A stretch of 12,512 nucleotides of DNA from Candidatus Methylomirabilota bacterium (GTDB lineage Bacteria > Methylomirabilota > Methylomirabilia > Methylomirabilales > Methylomirabilaceae): positions 1 to 12,512 of the forward strand of contig PQAQ01000263.1 of the NCBI GenBank assembly GCA_003105305.1. Reading direction: 5' to 3'. Positions within the stretch are counted from its first letter, which is position 1, and every line of letters starts with the position of its first letter. Below, piece after piece: positions 7,700 to 12,512 of the stretch. The notes beneath the pieces are model-generated. The model did no database searches. It was not told the origin of the DNA and worked only from the letters and a program-made list of their open reading frames with translations. The translations under genes were made by a program, and so were the position numbers.

Positions 7700-9988
7700 T
7701 TAGAATCTGTAGGTCAGTCTCGTGTTATACGAACGTCCCATACCGGGAACGGCGGTACCCCACGGGATGGAGTTGAGACCCATCGTCATGCCCTGACCCG
7801 TATAGGCGCCGCCGAGCGGTAAGGCGTAATACTTGTCCAAGAGGTTGTCGATGCCGAAATCAAGCCGCATCATCTTCCAGTTGTAGCCGGCTCGCAGATT
7901 GGCCAGGACATAGCCCGACGTCTTGATCTCGTTGCGCACATCGGAGATGTTGTTCTTCCCTTGCGACATGACTACCTCGAGATTGCTGTCAAAGCCGCCG
8001 AGTCTGTGTTGCAACGCGAGCTTCCCGTTGAGCGGCATGATGTTGTACAGATCGTCGCCGGTCGAGAGATTCTTACCGTTTGTGTAGGTGAACAGCCCGG
8101 AAAGGGTGAATGCCCCGACGTGGTCGATCTTCGCCAACGGAAGGTGGCCGGAGACGTCGACGCCCCAGAGTCTGGCCCTCTGGTTGACGTATTGGAGGAG
8201 GACGAACTTATTCGTTACGGCATTACTGACCGGGACCCCGCAGATCACGTCCGTCCCGCTCTGCAGGCAGCGTCTTGCATCGACATAGTCGGTGACATGA
8301 GTATAGTACGGCGTGACCTTGAACCCCCAGGTACGGTCCGTGGCATGCCAGTCGACGGTTCCGCTGATGGTGTGGGCTTTTTCCGTGTCCAGGTCCAGGT
8401 TGCCGACATAGCCGTTGCCATCGCCCTTGAAATTATTCATGACCATGGCCATGGAGTTGGTCGACCAGGCGTATCGCTCGTACAGATTCGGCGAACGGGT
8501 CTTGTGAGCGTAGCCGAACTCAAGGCTGAGTATTGGCGAAGGTGTGTAACGGGTAAGCGCAGTCAGGTCCCAGTTATTATCGTCGCGCTCATGATTGCGG
8601 GCATTGAAGACATCCGCCGCAAACTGGTCCCTGCTGTTGTAGCCATGCACATCACCGGTATCCATCCCGACCCGCTCATAGCGCGCCCCAAGCAGCGTCA
8701 GCCATTGCGGATGCAGGCGAGTCTCCAATTCGGCAAAGATCGCCTTTCGCTCGCGCGTGCCGTCGTTGATGTTCAGAAACGTGTTCGGCGCCATGCCCCC
8801 GGTTGTGACGCCTGGCGGCAGGACCCTGGGGGACGGCGGCCACCAGTCGTGCAGGCGGTAATATTGATATTCACCACCGACGCGGAGGGTTTGCTGCGTG
8901 GTCAGATCGATGCTGGCGTTGAGCGCGCCCCCGAGGTTTCTACTGTCGGCGTTCATCGGCATTCCCGGCGCGATGCCGTAGCGAAATTGTTTGTCGTCGC
9001 CGAAATCCATGTCGTGCCGCACCGTTTCATGATAGGCGCGAGCCTCCAACGAGCCCCAGACGAACTGGCCCAGGTAGCGCAGATTCTGACGCCACTGCGT
9101 ATTGCTGATGATATCCATGCGTTGGTTGGGGAAGCCTTGCTCGGGGATATATTGGTAACCAAACTTCGCTTCGAACAAATGGTTGCCTTGCTTCAGCGCG
9201 AAGGCCAGGTTATGATTTTCGGCCTTATACGAACTGGAGCCGACTTCATCACCGTCGAGGATATGTCCCGGCTTGTCAACGGCAGCCGGCCCGGCTGCCT
9301 TAAAGTTTCCACCTGCCGTGTAGTTATCGGCATGGATCACCGACCCGTTGTAGGTTGCGCTGAAGATATCGGTCGCGAAGGTGGCCGAATAATCGCCGCC
9401 GCGCGCCTTATTGTTGCTGCGATAAAACGAACTGAGATGACCGGTGAGCAGGGGGGTCCGGCCTGGAGCGGCAAATAGCGGCATCGGGGACTCCAACAGA
9501 ATCGAGCCGCCGATGCTGTCGCCGCCCACGCTGACCGGCGTGATCCCGGCAAAGGCCCTGAGGCTGCCCACACTGGATGGGTCGACATAGGACAGCGGCG
9601 GAGTCATGTGGTTGGGGCAGGAGGAGATCAGATCCATTCCGTCAATTGTAATGCGCAGGCGGTCGTCGGCCAGGCCATGGATCGCCGGCAGGCTGGATAT
9701 GCCGCCGTTACCGTACAGACTGACGCCGGGGATGTCCCTTAGCAGGCTGCCTGTATCGTTGGTGGCTGTCGACAGGGACTGCCGCTTCGCCCCATCAATA
9801 ACCGCGGCATTTAAGGGCACAAAAACGTTATCGATAGTAGTAGATCTGACAACCACCTCCTGGAGCGCGGTAATATCTTCCGTTTTATCCTCCTCGGCCA
9901 TAGCAAGCGAACTCCATACCAGGAGCGCGGTCAGCCCTGTCAGGGCTATCAGGCGCCTGCGCTTGCGTGCGTATTCGTGTTGTTCCAT
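7700..9988 (-). CDS. OprC/NosA-type copper TonB-dependent outer membrane receptor
   Basis: This outer membrane receptor is of the type that takes up copper (Pseudomonas OprC; NosA of denitrifiers), powered by TonB. It has 762 residues. The signal peptide is 1-31 (cleaved after AMA), the TonB box lies near 40-50 (LQEVVV), the plug covers about 45-165 and the rest is a 22-strand-type barrel ending TRLTYRF with terminal Phe. The OprC copper ligands are all present. C124 and M128 form CxxxM within SSCPNHMTPPLSY, and H325 and M327 form HxM within RHDMDF. A Met-rich segment (SMAMVMNN, M513/M515/M517) is also typical. The start has AAGGAG 6 nt before ATG 9988; an adjacent ATG at 9991 is equally in frame. 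It heads the cluster with YcnI-like and SmbP-like genes. Import of copper is inferred. Confidence 0.92.
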   Translation of the reverse strand: MEQHEYARKRRRLIALTGLTALLVWSSLAMAEEDKTEDITALQEVVVRSTTIDNVFVPLNAAVIDGAKRQSLSTATNDTGSLLRDIPGVSLYGNGGISSLPAIHGLADDRLRITIDGMDLISSCPNHMTPPLSYVDPSSVGSLRAFAGITPVSVGGDSIGGSILLESPMPLFAAPGRTPLLTGHLSSFYRSNNKARGGDYSATFATDIFSATYNGSVIHADNYTAGGNFKAAGPAAVDKPGHILDGDEVGSSSYKAENHNLAFALKQGNHLFEAKFGYQYIPEQGFPNQRMDIISNTQWRQNLRYLGQFVWGSLEARAYHETVRHDMDFGDDKQFRYGIAPGMPMNADSRNLGGALNASIDLTTQQTLRVGGEYQYYRLHDWWPPSPRVLPPGVTTGGMAPNTFLNINDGTRERKAIFAELETRLHPQWLTLLGARYERVGMDTGDVHGYNSRDQFAADVFNARNHERDDNNWDLTALTRYTPSPILSLEFGYAHKTRSPNLYERYAWSTNSMAMVMNNFKGDGNGYVGNLDLDTEKAHTISGTVDWHATDRTWGFKVTPYYTHVTDYVDARRCLQSGTDVICGVPVSNAVTNKFVLLQYVNQRARLWGVDVSGHLPLAKIDHVGAFTLSGLFTYTNGKNLSTGDDLYNIMPLNGKLALQHRLGGFDSNLEVVMSQGKNNISDVRNEIKTSGYVLANLRAGYNWKMMRLDFGIDNLLDKYYALPLGGAYTGQGMTMGLNSIPWGTAVPGMGRSYNTRLTYRF

Positions 9989-10032
9989 CATTATCTCCTT
10001 GTGGGTATAACCGGCCAAAGGACCGCTTGTTC

Positions 10033-10054
10033 CCAGCAGAATATATTCTGCTGG
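10033..10054. promoter_or_regulatory. Perfect 22-bp palindrome upstream of the copper receptor
   Basis: The half-site CCAGCAGAATA is followed directly by its exact complement. It lies 44 bp upstream of the receptor start and 32 bp upstream of its ribosome site. Perfect symmetry and the AT-rich centre suggest an operator for a dimeric regulator, possibly overlapping a -10 box (TATATT). As RNA it could also fold into an 8-bp stem with a 6-nt loop. No known regulator box was recognised. Confidence 0.6.
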
Positions 10055-10068
10055 CTGCAACGGTGAGT

Positions 10069-10103
10069 CCTGGAACCGCCGGATAAGGAACGGCGGTCCC
10101 AGG
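10069..10103 (-). promoter_or_regulatory. Long stem-loop in the leader of the copper receptor
   Basis: Two 13-nt arms around a 9-nt loop. Read as minus-strand RNA the arms pair completely: 12 Watson-Crick pairs and one G-U. Read as plus-strand RNA the same position is an A-C mismatch. The structure therefore fits the receptor's transcript. No T run follows, so it is not a plain terminator. It may be a regulatory or stabilising leader element. Confidence 0.55.
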
Positions 10104-10261
10104 GAGGCTCATCCGCTTCGAGAGAGGGCAACCCTGCCGTCAAGCACCAGCCCGACCCTGCAGGAGGGGGTACGGGTGGGCTCCCAGAAAGGACCCGGAC
10201 GTCCTAATTCGCGCGAGATTATTGTGCGATCGTTGATGATCGAGGGTGTAAGTAGAATGAC

Positions 10262-10594
10262 TTATGCGAGGGCGAGGAGGGGTGGAGAGCGGCCGGTGAG
10301 CCTGACGAGAGAGATCTGGGGGCGGTATTGGGGTTGCTGGAGGAAGACAAGCAGCGCAACTCCAACAAAGGCAAGGATGATCCCTGATGATGGGACGTGA
10401 GAGGCAACGGTTTTATGAACCCAGGCGCAGCCAGAGATGGGATGACTGTCTGCGTGACCTTGGAAGTGGGTATTATGGGGATGGGCCAGACACAGGATGA
10501 GGAACGCATTGATCAGCAGATAGAGACAGACCGCTGATGCAGCCAGAGCTCTGAGCGGCCAAGTGTTTGGGGATGTTCGCTTAAAGATCGGCAT
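10262..10594 (-). CDS. Small two-helix membrane protein with His/Cys-rich extracytoplasmic loop
   Basis: I do not recognise a named family. The 110 residues start MPIFKRTSPN. They contain one hydrophobic helix at about 14-36, a loop at about 37-70, a second helix at about 71-86 and a basic tail. The loop holds seven histidines (38, 40, 43, 47, 51, 60, 66) and C56, with C35 at the helix edge, which suggests metal binding. With short basic N- and C-termini inside, the loop would face the periplasm. It is encoded just upstream of the copper receptor in the same direction, so a role in copper sensing or transfer is a reasonable guess. The ribosome site is weak (GGGAG about 14 nt upstream), so the exact start is uncertain. 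The composition is protein-like, and the opposite-strand frame here shows nothing recognisable. Confidence 0.6.
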   Translation of the reverse strand: MPIFKRTSPNTWPLRALAASAVCLYLLINAFLILCLAHPHNTHFQGHADSHPISGCAWVHKTVASHVPSSGIILAFVGVALLVFLQQPQYRPQISLVRLTGRSPPLLALA

Positions 10595-10620
10595 GTGTCG
10601 CGGTCCGTCTCCCTGAGTAT

Positions 10621-10644
10621 CGGGCGCTTGAGCGAAGACGCCCG
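10621..10644. repeat. Hairpin ahead of the small membrane protein gene
   Basis: CGGGCGCTT pairs with AAG...CGCCCG around a 5-nt loop (9 bp with one bulged A). A T/A-rich run follows on the plus side (TTTAAAAGCGGTTTT), so it resembles a rightward terminator although no plus-strand gene ends here. For the minus strand it would be a leader hairpin. Confidence 0.4.
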
Positions 10645-10657
10645 TTTAAAAGCGGTT

Positions 10658-11358
10658 TTACTTGATTCCGACGCACGTGTCTACAGATGCGTGCTTGCTC
10701 CTGCAACAAAATATTCTACCAGCACCGCCGCCAGACCCGCTTTCGGGGGTGCCCCCTCGCTCACTCAGGTAATAAAGGATGGGGACGGCCATGCGGGAGA
10801 GGAACGTGGAGGCGAGCTTGCCGGCCATGAGCGAGATCGCCAGCCCCTGAAAGATCGGTCGAAGAGGATGACCGCCGACCCCACCACAACGGCGGATGCG
10901 GTGAGCAGCATCAGGCGAAAGCGTACTGCCCCGGCCTCGATGACAGCCTCTGCTAACGGCATCCCCTGCTGCCGTCGCAGTTCGGTAAAATCGACCAGGA
11001 TAATCGAGTTCCTGACGACGATCCCCGCCCCGGCGATAAAACCGATCATCGAGGTCGCCGTGAAGAAGGCGCCCATCAACCCGCGAGTCGACAGGATCCC
11101 GATGAGACTTAACGGAATCGGCGCCAGGATAACCAGCGGGGTCTTGAACGATTGGAACCAGGCCACCACCAGGATGTAGATCGGGATCAGGATCGCGGCA
11201 AAGGCCAATCCCAGATCCCGGAAGACCTCATAGGTAATCTGCCACTCGCCGTCCCACTTCATGCTGAGCTGTCCCGTGAGAAACGGCTGCTGCGCGGCGT
11301 AGCGTTCGATCTCGTACCCCTCAGGGATCGCGATCCCCCTTCCAATCGAGCGGGGTAA
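10658..11358 (-). pseudogene. Remnant of an RND heavy-metal-type efflux pump permease (C-terminal part, frameshifted)
   Basis: RND permeases of about 1,040 residues expel metals or drugs using proton flow. Only the C-terminal quarter remains here. The readable part runs through [12 protein letters not shown] and [14 protein letters not shown], then about four membrane helices including [10 protein letters not shown] and [18 protein letters not shown]. Near 10857-10861, after VILFD, one base seems lost. Adding one base restores [20 protein letters not shown] and [16 protein letters not shown], ending at a stop at 10658. The uncorrected frame stops at 10765 after a low-complexity Arg/Ser/Pro tail. 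The N-terminal three quarters are absent; instead a gene-free stretch and a methyltransferase follow. A single sequencing error could explain the frameshift but not the missing front part. Confidence 0.8.
10713..10718 (-). promoter_or_regulatory. Possible extended -10 box upstream of the small membrane protein
   Basis: On the minus strand TGG precedes TAGAAT, the same TGG-TAxA.T layout as in the two smbP-like promoters. No good -35 is seen at the right distance. If used, the transcript would start near 10706, about 110 nt before the ATG at 10594. Confidence 0.25.
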
Positions 11359-11640
11359 GAATCCACCTCGACCGGGACCTCGATACCCTGTTGCGCCCGG
11401 ATTGCCGTTATAGCAGCGTCGTGAGTGTGGGCTGACGCGACATCAGCCCATGACCCACGCGCCCAAAGAAGGGATTACGCGACGTAGATAGGTTGCCCCT
11501 TGGATGGTAGGAAGGCAAGACATGTCACATCCGCTGCCTGTTCCGATTTTCCTTTTATACACAGGTAAACAGGATCGTCACGACGTGAGGCTCAGAGAGC
11601 CAACCGGAGAACAACGCTTTTGACATGCTGGCTGACCTCC
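11359..11640. other. Gene-free stretch between RND remnant and methyltransferase
   Basis: About 280 bp with no convincing coding sequence. It holds a hairpin at 11428-11450 (8-bp arms TGGGCTGA/TCAGCCCA, 7-nt loop) and two small inverted repeats near 11577-11601 (TCACG-A-CGTGA and GGCTC-AGA-GAGCC). The latter lie about 40-65 nt after the methyltransferase stop and may end its transcript weakly. It is probably degraded sequence from the lost part of the efflux locus. Confidence 0.45.
11428..11450. repeat. Perfect 8-bp inverted repeat
   Basis: TGGGCTGA, 7-nt loop CGCGACA, TCAGCCCA. It stands alone in the gene-free stretch, with no T run on either side. Function unknown. Confidence 0.4.
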
Positions 11641-12306
11641 CTAACCTCGTCGCTCGCATCTTTCTCTCGAAACGTGCGCGCCTACCACGAGAAAGGTGCC
11701 CCGGCCGGTGCCGGGGCGGACTGGCTCGATCTCGCGGATCTCGGAAAGCGGTGCGGACAAAGTCTGCACCCAGACGAGGCGGCTAAAGCCGGTCTCCTTA
11801 AGGAGAGCCTCGACCTCGGCAGCCGAGTAGAAGGTCGCTGTGCGGTAAAAGACATTCTCGGCCTGGTGGGTGAGATACTCTTGTCCATGAGGGCTTTCGC
11901 GATCGATCATTCCGATAACGACCTTCCGTTCGGGTTTCAGCACACGCGCTATCTCGCGTAACATGGCGCGCGCATCGTCAACGAAGCAGATCGTGGTCAC
12001 CACGAGCGTGTAGTCGAAGACCGCATCCGCGAAGGGCAGCGCTTCAGCGACCGCGCGAGCCACGGTCACGCCGCGCCCCCGGGCATAGCTCAGTGTTTCA
12101 CCGGCCGGATCAATTCCAAACTGAACCCCCAAGGGGCCGGCGAAGCGTCCCGTTCCCACGCCGATTTCGAGTCCCCGCCCCTCCCGCGGCAGCAAAGCCC
12201 GCACGGCCAGCAGTTCGGATACATAGGCGGCCCGATGGCGTTCGAACCAGTCGTCGTAACGGCGGTGGTGACGACTGAAGGGTTCGGTGTTAGGATTTCG
12301 AGTCAT
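11641..12306 (-). CDS. Class I SAM-dependent methyltransferase (type 11 / UbiE-like)
   Basis: A 221-residue cytoplasmic enzyme of the Methyltransf_11 kind; the substrate is unknown. The S-adenosylmethionine site shows the glycine-rich motif I GLEIGVGTGRF at 45-55, an acidic residue D66 after the second strand (GIDPA), motif II around 89-109 (ALPFADAVFDYTLVV), and the post-II segment EIARVLKPERKVVIG at 118-132. The N-terminus is typical of small-molecule methyltransferases (FSRHHRRYDDWFERHRAAYV). Start ATG 12306 has AGGAG 5 nt upstream. Its ATGA overlaps the stop of a tiny upstream ORF, a sign of coupled translation. Nothing in the sequence ties it to the copper cluster, from which the RND remnant separates it. 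Confidence 0.88.
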   Translation of the reverse strand: MTRNPNTEPFSRHHRRYDDWFERHRAAYVSELLAVRALLPREGRGLEIGVGTGRFAGPLGVQFGIDPAGETLSYARGRGVTVARAVAEALPFADAVFDYTLVVTTICFVDDARAMLREIARVLKPERKVVIGMIDRESPHGQEYLTHQAENVFYRTATFYSAAEVEALLKETGFSRLVWVQTLSAPLSEIREIEPVRPGTGRGTFLVVGAHVSRERCERRG

Positions 12307-12371
12307 GGCAACTCCTGCATGGCGAAGATGAAGCGCGCATGATCCTCAGGCAATATGGTCGTGATGCGCAT
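12303..12371 (-). CDS. Tiny ORF overlapping the methyltransferase start
   Basis: A 22-codon frame (MRITTILPEDHARFIFAMQELP) ends in the TGA that overlaps the methyltransferase ATG. It contains the methyltransferase ribosome site. It has no clear ribosome site of its own, and an in-frame TGA lies nine codons upstream of its ATG. It may be a leader peptide, or the tail of a broken upstream gene. I do not recognise it. Confidence 0.25.
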   Translation of the reverse strand: MRITTILPEDHARFIFAMQELP

Positions 12372-12512
12372 AGAGCCGCTGCCGGTATCTCCAACTCAAT
12401 CAAGCGGTTCCCATCTGAACGGCAAGTGGAACGCAACTGCCGGATCGATCAGGAGAAGTCACCACTATTTCTCCGTTGCGCAGTCAGCGTCCGCATGGGC
12501 AACAGCCCGGGT
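12372..12512. other. Right-edge sequence without a recognised gene
   Basis: About 140 bp beyond the tiny ORF. Stops occur in the minus-strand frames and nothing recognisable was found. The promoter of the methyltransferase may lie here or outside the window. Confidence 0.35.

Larger units (their letters stand above)
10001..10261 (-). other. Non-coding leader region of the copper receptor
   Basis: About 260 bp between the small membrane protein and the receptor. It contains the stem-loop at 10069-10103 and the palindrome at 10033-10054. No further gene, no clear -35/-10 pair and no cobalamin-riboswitch B12 box was seen. Whether the receptor has its own promoter here or is read through from the upstream gene is unresolved. 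Confidence 0.5.

Noticed and set aside
7961..9478. A 505-codon open frame on the plus strand inside the receptor gene
   Set aside because: It is antisense to a clear TonB receptor with intact motifs, shows no recognisable protein features, and long antisense frames are common in GC-rich genes.
9992..10060. Upstream in-frame ATG at 10060 for the receptor
   Set aside because: It would place 23 residues read from the palindrome and ribosome site in front of a normal signal peptide. The start next to AAGGAG is better.
10001..10261. Cobalamin riboswitch before the TonB receptor
   Set aside because: No B12 box is present, and the receptor carries OprC-type copper ligands rather than BtuB features.
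10595..11179. A 194-codon plus-strand frame
   Set aside because: It is the antisense of the RND remnant, whose helices and motifs are recognisable on the minus strand.
11361..11420. Minus-strand frame reading [12 protein letters not shown] ahead of the RND remnant
   Set aside because: It is too short to assign. It may be a further frameshifted piece of the efflux locus but matches nothing I can name.

Overview
The window comes from a Gram-negative bacterium with moderately high GC. It encodes two outer-membrane beta-barrel proteins, one of them TonB-dependent, and several Sec-exported periplasmic proteins. The taxon cannot be fixed from sequence alone. SmbP-like proteins next to copper-handling genes recall ammonia or methane oxidisers and their relatives (nitrosomonads, NC10/Methylomirabilota), but this is a weak inference.

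Layout. At the left edge, minus strand, lies a phosphate-selective-porin-like outer membrane protein (1-1516). Its last visible codon is Phe and the single remaining base is T, so it is probably complete except for its stop codon. A divergent intergenic region of about 350 bp follows. Next is full-length cobalamin-dependent methionine synthase metH on the plus strand (1869-5585), which ends at a strong bidirectional terminator hairpin.

From there to about 10.6 kb every gene is on the minus strand, and together they look like a copper-handling cluster. In transcription order they are: a small His/Cys-rich two-helix membrane protein (10594-10262), an OprC/NosA-type copper TonB-dependent receptor (9988-7700), a YcnI/DUF1775-like periplasmic protein with a Gly-rich His/Met tail (7639-6770), and two His-rich SmbP-like small metal-binding proteins (6567-6229 and 6057-5674). 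The receptor is preceded by a long leader holding a 13-bp stem-loop and a perfect 22-bp palindrome. The two SmbP-like genes each have their own promoter, and the two promoters are almost identical although the proteins have diverged. A coherent reading is copper capture at the outer membrane, followed by periplasmic binding, delivery or buffering.

Upstream of the cluster (10658 to about 11358, minus) is a decayed remnant of an RND heavy-metal-type efflux pump. Only the C-terminal quarter survives, with an internal frameshift. After a gene-free stretch comes a class I SAM-dependent methyltransferase (12306-11641, minus), overlapped at its start by the stop codon of a tiny ORF. No rRNA, tRNA, IS element or CRISPR array was seen.
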